NCBI GenBank assembly: GCA_032191485.1
Contig: JAVDOI010000004.1
Coordinates: forward strand, 25,690,270-25,754,269
Reading direction: 5' to 3'
Length of the DNA stretch: 64,000 nucleotides
Source: Leptoclinus maculatus
Taxonomy: Eukaryota > Chordata > Actinopteri > Perciformes > Stichaeidae
Made by a program: the position numbers and the translations under genes. The notes below the pieces were generated by a model that was not told the DNA's origin, searched no databases, and saw only the letters and a list, made by a program, of their open reading frames with translations. This document shows, one piece after another, positions 39,635 to 49,924 of the stretch; within the stretch, counting starts at the first letter, position 1, and each line of letters begins with the position of its first letter.

Positions 39635-42600
39635 CAACTCATATCTCTGCACAAAGAAATCAGATGGAGAGAGAAATATCTGAGAGGAGCTTTCAGTTTC
39701 TTGTTTCTCCCTCATAGTGTACATTCTGGGCATGAAGAAGCTTGTATGACTCAGCGTAAATAAGTTGAAACGCGAAGGGTTTACAGAAGATACTAAAAGA
39801 AGTATACATGCTTAGTCCTCGAAACAATCTGACCTTTATTGTGTCTTTTTTTTTCTCTGTGTCCTTAAAGATGAATGGACGCGTGCAATTCAATAAAGCA
39901 CCATGCTTTATCAATCCAAGAGCTCCCCTGGCCCCGAGGGTTATCAAGTTACCGGCAATGATTTAGGCCCTCATTGATTATACAGCCAGGCAGGCAGACA
40001 TTTAGACAAAACAGCGTGGTGGACATCAAGTCATATGACCGCGTCCTCTTTATAGTTGTCTTGCAGCTGGGTTTTTAAACACAAAACAGTCAAACAGTAA
40101 CGCAGCTGATCGTGAAGCCTTGTGCCATCCGCGGGGCTTCAACCGATGAAAGACGGACCTCGGGGGGGTAATCATGTCACAGCATTGATCTGAATGTTTC
40201 TGTGTGCCTCAGGGCCAGCGATGACCCCGAGAAAACCAACACCACCTACGTGGAGGAGTCTCAGCCCACCCATGGTAAGAGAGAAATGGACAAAGAGGGA
40301 GACATGAACACATGAAGAGGCGAGTAGCTGAGAGAGGGAGGAGTCATGCAGACGGGCAGGCTGGGAGATGGAGGGATTGGATTGATGGAAGTGGGGGTAT
40401 TTTTAGCGCATCAGCACAAATGTGTAATGTCTTTTCCATTAAAGAAAAATTGTGATCTCGACCCAATTAGTTTAAGTAGCTGTGCCACTCCTGCAATGCA
40501 TTTTGACATTTTCGGACAAGCGAATCTCTCGGATGCAAAATGATTTATGAAAACGAAGCATCAGTTTGGCACCAACCTTTCTTTTGTAAGGCTTTTTGTT
40601 ACGTTTTTCAGTCAGCAGTTTGCCATATTACCATACTCGCCTGAGTCTGAACGTCAGATGCTTCACTTCTGACTTTTTAAAATCTTTTTTTTGGGGGGGG
40701 GGGGGGGTATGTTATGACTTTAGTACACAGTTGAAAGAGACGGGGAAGGACGTGCAACATAAGTCCCCAGCTAGAACTGAAGTGGGGACGTTGTGGTTCG
40801 TGGTAGGTGCCCTGAACCTTTATGTCACCAGGGAACCACAGTTACAACAGACTTTAGAAGAGCTATGGTAATCCTATAATATATTAGATAAACCATCACC
40901 TATTAGGTGGGCATACAAAAGCTTGGTAGCACCAAAGATTATTTTTAAACCCGATTTTAAATCATGGTGGTAATTTTAAATAATGTAGCACAAAACTTCT
41001 AAAACTAAATTAGAATTAGGAAAGATTACATTTAAGCCTCTGTTTGGTTTTTACTCTAAACCCAGATTAAATTTAATTCTGCTGCACCAAAACTTTAAAC
41101 TCCAATTTAAAATGCTTAACTTAACTTTAAACTTACACTTGAGGAGGTTTAACTTTTACATTGGCTGCCTTATTGAGATGGTTTGAACAAAATAATCCAG
41201 TTTCTCAAAGAAAGTTAAGGGACAGACTCAACCCAATTGAGTTTTATGATGTTGCTATTGAATTTCTCTCAAGATACCAGTTTAGCAAGGAAACTGTGAT
41301 GGAGCTGAACAGAAAGACTGTGAAAACAGTTCTATATCTTCTATTATTTGGCCATATTGCTCCATTGATTCAGCCAACAAGTTTTTCTCAAAGGAGGATA
41401 AATTAGAGCTTCTCTGCCGACCCATCGTGAGTAACGTTAGGCTAACTAACTGACTCTTTAGCTAGCTAGCTAGACAACGTAACAATTTGTTAAGGAATAC
41501 AGAGCAGCTGGTTTCCGCCCCTCTGTTATTGCTCACTTACTAGTTCACAACAAATGTATACATCTATGTATTTTAATTTGGGAAAGCAAACATCTCCATA
41601 TAGATTAAACTCTTTAATTTTGGTTTAAACCTGGATTTACTAAACACAGAGCTCTGCTTAGTTTACAATCTGGAGTTACCCATTCTATACCTAGTTGTGA
41701 TAACTAAGTAGAACTGATCTTAGAATCTATTAATCCTTGTTGGCGCAACCCCGCCTAAGAGTCTTAACGGCCATGCTTGCAGCTGAGGCTGTACTGCTAA
41801 CGTGCTCACAAGTGACAATGCTAGCATGCTAAAGCTTAGCATGAAAAATGTTTACCATGTCCACCATCTTAGTTTTAGTGTTAGCATGGCAACGTTCTCT
41901 AACTGGCACTAAACACAAAGTGCAGTTTTGTGGGTTTTTGGTCGGTTGTTAGTATTCTGTATTTCACTGAAAGAGTGAAAAGTCAGGAGATGGTCACAGT
42001 CAGTAGGCTTCATCCTCTGGGGACCATGAATGTTGTTGAGATATTTCATTCTGGAGCAGATTGACCAACATTGTCATCTAATAACAATAACCTCTCGCTC
42101 TTCCTCTTCTGTCTGCCTCCTCTCTCTCTCTCTTTCCTCTTGGGTCTCTGGTAGAAATCACCATCAGGGTGGATGAGTCCGACTGCCTGTCAATGGCCAG
42201 CTCTCACAACCAGGAGACCGAGCGCTTCCTCTCCACGGGCACCATGGGCCGTCGCGTCTCCTTCAACGAGGCTGCGCTCTTCGATCACGGCAAGAAGCCC
42301 CAGGAGAAGGGCCGCAGGTTAGAGAGCCAGCGAACACAGAGGCACACATTTAGAAAATACTTTTTTATTCACATTAACGTCCGTGCACTCCAGCTTTACT
42401 TTACCTCTCTGTGATTCACAGATTTCACTGCGTCCATCTCTCGTCTGTGGTAGTTTAGGGTTAACAATGAATCCAGAATGCATTAAGTCTGCTGTCGACA
42501 CAAAGAGTTCTCACCCCTTCTCATTATTTCACTACCCTGCTTTTCTCTTAAAGCCGGGAGCCTGATGTGCAAATACTTCAAAAGGAATTATTGCAGAATC

Positions 42601-45600
42601 CAACTCTGATGGGTCTGCAGTCAGACACCATAGCTGTTTGCCTCTTAAGGATAAGCGTCATGGTTTTAAACTTATCCAGAGTGAATGCGACTTGTTTCTC
42701 ACCGTGAGAGGATTTTTTGTGCTTTTGTATTTAAAGCGGACATATTGTAGAAAGTGAGATTTCCATGTGTTTTTTTTATTTTGTATTTATTTATGATAGA
42801 GCAGGTCTAGGTTCTATATAGATACTGTGAAAGTATCAAAACACTCCATCCACGGAGAACACAGTTCGTATTGAGAAACTGTGCTTTAAACGAGCCGCCA
42901 GGACTTCCAGGGAACCTGAAAGCACCGATCAATAAGAGCAGACTTTTTCGAGAGGGGCGCTTAAAGAGACGGGCGCTAAAACGGAGCGTTTCAGACAGAA
43001 GGTGAATACAGGTTTTCTCCACAGACGGTATATTATAAGGGGGCACAGTCAGCCTCAGGTTCGGCATTTTGGCCGTCGCCAAAGTGACCATATTTGGACT
43101 GAGGTAGCGGCCTGTCAATCACAAGGAAGGAAGGAAATTGAGCACGATATTTCCCCTTTAACTCTATGTTGTTCTCTCCAGGTACACTCTGACCGAGGGC
43201 GACTTTCACCACCTGAAGAACGCCCGGCTCACACACCTCCACATCCCTCCCCCGGGCCTCAAGATAGTCACTATCCATGAGTGCGACTTGGCCGAGAACA
43301 GCATCACCATGACGGCGCGCCCTGTCGCCAAGTCGGCACTTTCCATCTTCCAGGTGAGGGCCTTTTAACCTGCTTTTAGTCCTGATGCATTGTCTTGACT
43401 GGGCTTAATTAGAAAGTCAGGGCAAGAAAATGTATCTATCAAACGCAGGGATCTCTCTGCCTGCTCATTTCAACAGGCTGTGCACATTGACTTTCCATTC
43501 AGATGTTCAATCGCTGTTGCAAAGCTGACAGCTGGAGAAAGGATCTGGACATGATGTTCATTCATAGCTTTCACGAAAACATGAAAACAAACTTTGGAAG
43601 CGGAGCTACCTTGCTTGGCTGTATTTGTTATAGTCTGAATAACACGCGTGTTCAACAACTAACTCAAAAGGGATCTTTTATTTTTGTACGTGTGCTTCTC
43701 TTCAGCCGATGCTGTGCCCTCTACCACAAACAGCGTTGACCAGCCTGAGTGTCAATCCCAGCTGTGCCCTCCCCGGAGACGCTCTCAACTCCGTGGTGGA
43801 CACCAGCTTCAGTGAGAACACGATTGCTCTCGGGACTAAAGAGACAATCTCCAGCTCTGTAAGTCGCCTCCAACTGCTGCCAAATGTTTAGCACCGAGTA
43901 ACAGTGACGATGAATATGTTCCTAAAGTTTGGCAGTGATTCTCTTAGTGAAAAACATTTTAAATAGTGCACAACTACTGTGAGTGTGCATACAAATGACC
44001 TGTAAGAGCTGGTGTTTTGGAAAAATGCAGTGTGTAAGAAGTGTGTTGAGTTAATCATTTGTAGAGTGATGCATTTTCTCAAGATAGTCACTCAGTACAC
44101 CAAACGGCTATTCACGCAGCCAGTCAACCAGTGAGTCATACATAAGGACTTCAGAGGGTCATGGAGCCCGAGGGAGGACCAACAAGAGTGATGGTTGATG
44201 GGTAAACAAGGAAGCCTGTGTGGAACATCACTGTCAGAAGGGATTAAACACACACCACCAGTCTTGGCAGGTTTTCTTTCTGACCACATCTCTCTCTCTC
44301 TCTCTCTCCCTCTCTCTCTCTCTCTCAGATCGAGATGATGGGAGCGGGGCCCCGGGGCAGAGGCAGCAGCATCAGCGTCGGAGAAGGGGCCTCGGTGAGG
44401 AGCGGCGGTGCCCCTCATGCTGCCGGCGGTGCAGGAAGCCAGGGGCCCGTGCTGCAGTTCTTCACTAAACTGCGGCGCCATGCTAGCCTGGAGGGGGCCA
44501 GTCCCTACTTCAAGATCAAGAAATGGAAGCTGGACAGCAGCCAGAGAGCCTCCAGTCTGGACACCAGAGGTAATGGATCCTTGATTTATATATGTAGAAG
44601 ATAGATGTTCATATTTTTAGAGCAGCAGGGAAGGTGCAACAATTCTTTGTGGTTCTCATAACTGAGAAAAGAAAAGTTGTACTCTTGGCAGTTTCTGTCT
44701 TAGATCTATTTTCTTCTATTTGTTTAGTATTTCTGTCAATGTTCCCTCGTGGCGAACAGACAACCGTTAAGCAGGGGGCTCCAGCAACCAACTGTGAGAC
44801 GCCTTTTTGGCTGCTAAGACTCGGAAATACACACAGACACGCACACATACAAGACAGATGGCTCGGAGACGTAAAGTTTGGTCTTCCAAGTCACTTTGAG
44901 CCCCTGAGCAAACCCCCCCTGCCGATCCCCTTTCATCCTGCACAAACGCACTTCTTCTCCCTGCGCTTCCCACAAGCTCAGTCCTCCGATCCTACCCAGG
45001 GATCGAGTAAAAAGATCACAAAATCCCCTCAGAAACCTCAACAGTTGATGGAAGCTTCCTCCTGAATTAAGTGTCTCGTGCGTCCCGCCTGCTGCTATCA
45101 CGACGTGTGCAACTCACTGCTCCCCCCCCCGTGTCTGTTTGCGAGCCAGGCTCTCCGACGAGGAGGCAGTTCCAGCGGCAGCGAGCCGCCAGCGAGAGCA
45201 TGGACCAGGACGACAACGACGCCCACCACATAGACCTCATCCAGTACTTCGCCCGCACCCAGGACATGGCCTACTGTCCCAGCCACCCATCGACACGCCT
45301 CATCTCGCCTCCTTCCACACCACCCCCCTCCCTCGGCAGGTATCTTTAATTCCCTTGCCATTCATTTCGTTCACTGCTTTGCTGCCTTGCACTCATTTTT
45401 TCTTTACTGTAGCTAGAAAATGTATGATGATGATGTTATACAGTAAGATATGGCTCTAAAGTCCCAATTCTTCACATTGCTTGAAAATAAAAGTGTGATT
45501 TTATGACACAAAAAAAACCTCAAAGTGGTTGTTTTAACTAGATGAGCAGGGATATAATCATTTAAATTATTTTTTTTAATTTAAAACTAATCTGTAAATC

Positions 45601-47933
45601 ATTGAACAACATAGAAAAGGATGCTTTAAAGCAGTCCTCTTCTTTATCCCATTTAATTAAATCAAAACACAACATGCTCTGTAACTACTGTGTAAATAAA
45701 TACTATTTAGCCACAGGCTGATTTGCATGTAATGAGATCCCTGTAAACAAGAACCACTTTCACGATTCGGAGCCAGATGTGGGGGATTCCCAGAGTGCAC
45801 TTATTATTTGGAGAGTGAAGTGGAGAATCGGGACGCAGAGTTTATTCTGGCATAGGAAACCATTCCATCGCTGACATGGTCTGATAATGTCATGATGTCC
45901 ACAAAAGGGCAAGGGTCACTGAGATCTTGTTATTTTAAGTTTGCAATTATAGCGACGCAGATTCCGCTCCAATATGAGGTTATAAACAAAAATAACCAAT
46001 CTCCCTGAGTAGAATTTACATCACGGACTATTAGATTAAACAAAATCAATATTTCTTGTGTACGTTTGCAGATTTTGTTGCTGAAAAGCAATTTCCTGGA
46101 AGCCGCAGTGCTTCTGCTGATATCGCTCTAGTTGTTTCTTACAGTACTGTATGTATGCTTTCAATTTGCTGATGAAAGCAGGGGATTTCTGGGAATTTTC
46201 AAGCCCGCATGGCATCAGTATTCAGCTAAATTCAGTTTAAGGACATGCAACAGCAACCATTGCAAGTCATGAAAACCATTCTGTGCGGTGTGAACACAGT
46301 CATGTGTCAGATGAATGTGTTATTCAGGTAAATGCTCTGACACTGATGCTTGTTTTGCGTGTCCGTGTGTTTCCCCCCTTCCTTCTCTCCTAACTATTTT
46401 TCATTTTGTTTTTATCTCGTCTCGCCACACCCGTGTGCACGCTACAGGGTAGAGGTAGAGGTGATGGTGGAGCCCAGCTGCAGCCATGGAGGACCAGGGG
46501 TGATTGGCCTGTCCCCTGATCCCCAAGACGAAGCACTCTCCCTGGCAAGAAGGGAAGGTGCAGACCCCCCAGATCCCCAGGACCCCCAGACACTTTACAA
46601 AGACATATGGACCCTTCGCGCGACACTGGAACAATACGCCGCCTCTGACCAGAGCAGCAACAATGACAGGAACTCCGTCTGCAGTGATGCTGAGAGTGTG
46701 TGTTCGCTGGGCGGGCGCACGGAGACGGAAAGAGGAGGGCTCCCCAGCTACCCGTCCCAGGATTTAGGGGACGAGGCAGAGGGTGGAGAGGATGACAAGG
46801 ACATTTCGATGTATATGGATGAGAGGTTGCGGGTGAAGGAGGGAAGAAAGAGGAAACAGGAAAGCACTGAATCAGAGCGAGGGGGCAGCGACGCAGAAAC
46901 GGGGACTCGTAAATTGCTGCAGATGGACAGCGGCTACGCGTCCATAGAGGCTCCATCTCGCGGTCCAGAAGACCTGCGACTGTTTGGGAGCGGCAGCCCT
47001 AAGGACAGAACTGCCCACGAAAAACGGCACCACTTTACCAACGAGGGGCGAACCGGCACTATCGGTGAGAGCTTTGAGTCTCATCTCCTTGAGGAGGAGC
47101 TGGAGGACGAGATGCTGTTGGGCGCCAGCGGAGGAGTTTCCATAGAAACAGGTGCTGGTTCACTGAGCTGGGTCCCATACGGTCAGATGCTCACACCTCG
47201 AGAGGCCGCGCAGCCTTCGCCTCAACCGCCGGCTCTGCACCGGCGAGACTACAGCATAGACGAGAAGACGGACGCCCTCTTCCACGAGTTTCTCCGCCAC
47301 GACCCTCAGTTCGACCAGCAGGAGTCGCCGCTGAAGAAGCACCGGTCCCGAATCCACCTCCGCAAGCAGTGGCAGCGCCACAAGCAGTGGAGCGACCCGG
47401 GTGTCAGGCACTTCCAGTCCTCTTTCGACCGACTCCGGGCCCCGCTCAGGAGGGGTGAGAGTGTGAACTACCCGCTGGACACAAGCTACCACAGCACACT
47501 CCCTCGCATCGTCAGCGCTCCCGACGAGGAGACCAGCGAGGGGACCGGCAGCACTCCCGACACTCCAAAGGTAGAGCCAACCACCACTAAGACCGGGGGC
47601 GAGGACGGGGAGCAGGGTGTCGCTGTCCGAGACGCTGAGGACAACACCTCCTCTTCCCCACCACATCTTCATCCCTCCGGTGAGCACCTCGACCCTCAGG
47701 AGGACAGCAGACAACCTGCACTCCCTCCCGAGCCCCCGGGCGAGCGCTCGCCCCCTCAGCCGCCCGACTCCTCGGGCTACGGCCCTCAGACCATCACAGC
47801 AGAGCTCACAGACAAACTGACTGCTAACCTGGATGACAGGCTGTACACGGGCCTCCGCAGGACCAAGGACACAGCCGCTGAGTGCGTGACGGTGACGGCC
47901 GCACACGCCTCTCCGGACCACAGCCCAGTGTAG
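36191..47933 (+). CDS. cbarp: CBARP, voltage-gated calcium channel beta-anchoring and regulatory protein
   Basis: In mammals CBARP binds Cav-beta subunits through cytosolic segments, competes with Cav-alpha1 and dampens calcium currents and exocytosis in neurons and endocrine cells. Nine coding exons join in frame: 36191-36238, 38497-38645, 40213-40274, 42155-42317, 43182-43353, 43706-43858, 44329-44569, 45150-45339, 46448-47933; 887 residues, longer than human (about 700). The short N-terminus has two N-glycosylation sequons (N3-E-S, N14-S-T), one transmembrane helix (about 29-53) and a Cys-rich juxtamembrane stretch. Conserved cytosolic blocks: ETERFLSTGTMGRRVSFNEA (107-126), RRYTLTEGDFHHLKNARLTH (140-159), VLQFFTKLRRHASLEGASPY, FQRQRAASES, LLQMDSGYASIE (about 549-560), RRDYSIDEKTDALFHEFLRH (about 657-676) and C-terminal SPDHSP. 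All introns are GT-AG. The start is the first ATG of its exon. Confidence 0.95.
36285..36327. repeat. (TG)n microsatellite in CBARP intron 1
   Basis: About 43 bp of TG starting some 46 bp beyond the exon 1 donor. Confidence 0.95.
36328..38496 (+). other. Rest of CBARP intron after coding exon 1
   Basis: No nested gene. It contains a G run (about 37836-37846), and at about 37750-38115 repeat-like sequence including CGACTTTCCGAGTCGG, a short palindrome that often marks fish MITEs. Confidence 0.45.
38497..38645 (+). CDS. cbarp: CBARP coding exon 2 (transmembrane segment)
   Basis: Encodes 17-66. YVLLLVILSVFLVGTVIFII is the membrane helix, followed by CRRC and further Cys residues. The acceptor is GTCTCCCAG; donor GTGCGA follows GACAG, phase 2. 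Confidence 0.93.
39034..39053. repeat. Poly(C) run
   Basis: 20 consecutive C residues in a CBARP intron. Confidence 0.95.
39359..39632. repeat. TG/CA inverted microsatellites plus second (CA)n
   Basis: (TG)n at 39359-39378 is followed within about 10 bp by (CA)n at 39389-39435, so a transcript can fold into a UG/CA hairpin. A separate interrupted CA tract runs from about 39521 to 39632. All lie in the CBARP intron between coding exons 2 and 3. Confidence 0.95.
40213..40274 (+). CDS. cbarp: CBARP coding exon 3
   Basis: Encodes ASDDPEKTNTTYVEESQPTH (67-86), matching the EKTTTTY stretch of human CBARP. The acceptor is GTGCCTCAG; the donor GTAAGA follows CATG. Confidence 0.9.
40925..41750 (+). 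mobile_element. Harbinger (PIF) DNA transposon remnant in CBARP intron
   Basis: An open stretch at 41161-41406 encodes a protein with RDRLNPIEFYD, then LSRYQFSKETVMEL, the typical N-terminus of HARBI1-like PIF/Harbinger transposases. The DDE catalytic part is missing. Possible weak terminal inverted repeats are GGTAGCACCAAAGATTA on the left and, inverted, GGTTGCGCCAACAAGGATTA on the right. A 3-bp target duplication could not be confirmed, so the ends are approximate. Confidence 0.55.
41751..42085. repeat. Dispersed fish repeat, family A, copy 3
   Basis: Same motifs as the 24.42 kb copy: AATGCTAGCATGCTAA, ACCATGTCCACCATCTTAG, GTTAGCATGGCAACG, CACTAAACACAAAGTGCAG and CATCCTCTGGGGACCATGAA. It ends about 70 bp before the CBARP exon 4 acceptor. 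Confidence 0.55.
42155..42317 (+). CDS. cbarp: CBARP coding exon 4
   Basis: Encodes 88-140, ITIRVDESDC to EKGR, with the strongly conserved ETERFLST and GRRVSFNEAALF blocks (a basophilic kinase-type RRVS site). The acceptor is CTCTGGTAG; the donor GTTAGA follows CGCAG. Confidence 0.94.
42731..43162. mobile_element. MITE abutting the CBARP exon 5 splice acceptor
   Basis: The left end TTAAAGCGGACATATTGTAG matches, inverted, the right end GCACGATATTTCCCCTTTAA. Internal sequence (CAGGTCTAGGTTCTATATAG, TACTGTGAAAGTATCAAAAC) is of a common percomorph MITE. The right end lies 19 bp before the first base of exon 5. Confidence 0.7.
43182..43353 (+). CDS. cbarp: CBARP coding exon 5
   Basis: Encodes 142-198: YTLTEGDFHHLKNARLTHLH, then LKIVTIHECD, the most conserved block of the family. 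The acceptor is TTCTCTCCAG; the donor is GTGAGG, phase 0. Confidence 0.95.
43706..43858 (+). CDS. cbarp: CBARP coding exon 6
   Basis: 51 codons (199-249), PMLCPLPQTA to TISSS, including the family-like SCALPGDALNS. The acceptor is TCTCTTCAG; the donor is GTAAGT. Confidence 0.9.
44291..44326 (+). repeat. (TC)n microsatellite forming the exon 7 polypyrimidine tract
   Basis: 36 bp of TC ending at the AG acceptor of CBARP exon 7. Its length will vary and sets the strength of this splice site. Confidence 0.9.
44329..44569 (+). CDS. cbarp: CBARP coding exon 7
   Basis: Encodes 250-329: a Gly-rich linker, then VLQFFTKLRRHASLEGASPY and FKIKKWKLDSSQRASSLDTR, nearly identical in human. The donor is GTAATG, phase 1. 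Confidence 0.94.
45150..45339 (+). CDS. cbarp: CBARP coding exon 8
   Basis: Encodes 331-392: SPTRRQFQRQRAASESMDQD, then DLIQYFARTQDMAYCP, followed by a Pro/Ser stretch. The acceptor is GCGAGCCAG; the donor GTATCT follows GGCAG. Confidence 0.93.
45340..46447 (+). other. CBARP intron 8
   Basis: AT-leaning intron with no nested gene or clear transposon. The open frame of exon 9 extends back into its end (from 46350), but GCTACAG at 46441-46447 is the acceptor that fits the phase. Confidence 0.6.
46448..47933 (+). CDS. cbarp: CBARP coding exon 9 (last, 494 codons)
   Basis: Encodes 394-887, an acidic, Ser/Pro-rich and mostly disordered cytosolic tail. Conserved islands are LYKDIWTLRATLEQYAASDQ, NDRNSVCSDAESVCSL, LLQMDSGYASIE, RRDYSIDEKTDALFHEFLRH with HDPQFD, RKQWQRHKQWSDPG, TSYHSTLPRI, LTANLDDRLYTGL and terminal SPDHSPV. 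It is longer than the human tail owing to acidic insertions. Stop TAG at 47931. Confidence 0.96.
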
Positions 47934-48508
47934 CAGGGCTCCAGTCGTCCTCCTCGTCACCCTCACTCCTGCCGATACACACTTTCCTTTCTGTTTGATT
48001 TGTCTCGCCTCAGTTGTATCGTCTCTCTGTGTTTTGAATTGGAGGCGTGCTTTAAATCATCTTGCGTACAGCTGGTCCACTAGAAGCGCAGCTAGCCTCT
48101 CCTCGTGCCGTTACAACGCTGTTCAATGTTGCCATTTTGCATTTTTCACTGAGGAAGAAAGATATCCAATGCAAGATAATAGACCAACAGAGCTAACATA
48201 TCAAAAAATGATATGCTTTTTGTAATAATTGTTTCCTCATTAATCGTTTCTGTGTCTGTAGTCTATGTCCATCTCTGCCTTCCTGTCTCTGCTCTCCAGT
48301 TTGAATAAGTGACGCCAGTATGGCCTCAGTGCTTGTTGATCCACTGTGAAACAAGGTGCTATTAGATGAGTAGAAAGCTTCAGATGTGGACGCAACAGCG
48401 AGTCCTTTGATCATGCATTAGTGGAAAATAAGTAGTTTTCTCACTATTAATGAGCTACAAAATGATCTAAAATACCTGAATATTTAATCAAAGCCTTGTC
48501 AGGCAAAT

Positions 48509-48722
48509 TTAAAGGGACAGTTCACCCCCAAATGAAAACGACGCATGCGTCTTAACTGTTGTGCTATTTATCCGTCTGCATTGTTTTGGTGCCTCTCGTC
48601 CATGAGTAGGGGCACGCTTCCCTCTGCGCTGTGATACGGTTGCTGGGTGTAGTTCAGAAGAAAGAAAATTTGTTCCTACATGCAACTGCTCACAAGGGTT
48701 TTTGGGGGAACCGTCCTTTTAA
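48509..48722. mobile_element. Short MITE in the CBARP 3' region
   Basis: Ends TTAAAGGGACAGTTCACCCC and, inverted, TTAAAAGGACGGTTCCCCCA form terminal inverted repeats about 210 bp apart. This type is very common in teleosts. Confidence 0.65.
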
Positions 48723-48746
48723 GTCGTTCACACTGGTTGTTTAGAT

Positions 48747-49924
48747 CAGTAGTTCCCAACCTGTGGGGGTCCCAAGAGAAGTCTGAGATGATTAAAGTGA
48801 TTTATGTTTTTATTACAAACGGTTATGTTTGGTGTTTGGTTGTGTCCTCGGACCCCGTATAGCTACGTCCATCTCATCCATGCTTTTTGCCATTTTTGTG
48901 GCAATTTTTACGACATTTTTCCTGAATGTAGCTCTGTAGGAAAAGGACGTCCCAGTTCTTAGTCACTAAAAAACCCTCTGATTGGTGGATTGTTTTTCCA
49001 ATTGTTGGAGGCAGCCTTTAAGTTATTAGCAGCCAGGAAACAATATACAAACAAATGTCCTCTTTCTTTTGTTCGTATCCACGATTTGTTCTTATTTTGT
49101 CAGCCCTCATTGATTTCTGGGATTCACGAATGTTTTATAATTTTAGCTTTTCTCTTAAAAGCTAATTATACAATTGGTCAAAAGCACCAAGATAAGAAAA
49201 AAAATATCTTATTTTCACAATCCACAAATTATTATTATTACATTTCTGGGCTAAAGAAATATTATTGGTCCATTGATCCTAATTTAGACAATAAAACCCC
49301 AATTGGACGATATTGCATGCGCTTCTAAATTGCTTAGAAGTTGCTCTTTGATGCTACAATTAAGAGAGATTTAAGAGAAAGTTGCTGCATGAGGCCCATA
49401 GAGTGCTGCAGCAATGACCTATTTTTGTAGGCCAACCTGAATGTTAGCCAATGGGATTTTTTCCATTGTTTTTTGGATTGTTGCAGAAAGTAAGCTCTTT
49501 TGCGCAAACAACTTTATGATACGAACACGTTTGAATGCAACGTTAGGCTATAAACAAACGACACCACAGACCCATGAGCGTGAGTCTAAACACAACGAGT
49601 ATAGTGAAGGTGGATTAGTCGGCGCGATGACCTTTTAGTCGTTTAATTTATCCGCTTGTTGACAACCGCCTTTTTAAAGACGCATTAAAAGCGGCAAAAT
49701 TCCCAAGAGGGATATTTACTGAAGCATTTCATATTGTCGAACAAAACGTTTAAATCTCTTCAGCTTGTGTTCACCACATACCTTATTTCAGGCATCTGAC
49801 AAAAAAACAAAACATTATTCGACTTCGAGACGAGGGAACAACACAGAGTCAAAATGCTGACTCATTTCTGGGTTTTAGGACTCGATTTTAAGGGGCCACA
49901 AGCCAGAAAGGTTGGGAACCACTG
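48747..49924. mobile_element. Non-autonomous hAT element with target duplication
   Basis: The left terminus CAGTAGTTCCCAACCT and the inverted right terminus CAGTGGTTCCCAACCT match at 15 of 16 bases. Flanking 8-mers GTTTAGAT (48739-48746) and GTTGAGAT (49925-49932) match at 7 of 8, the target-site size of hAT elements. The 1,178-bp interior has no intact transposase. Confidence 0.8.

Noticed and set aside
44092..44481. 129-codon minus-strand frame
   Set aside because: Overlaps CBARP exon 7 and its (TC)n tract and has no family match.
46390..47966. Minus-strand open frames of 188 and 268 codons opposite CBARP exon 9
   Set aside because: Shadows of the GC-rich CBARP coding exon; the + strand frame carries the conserved motifs.
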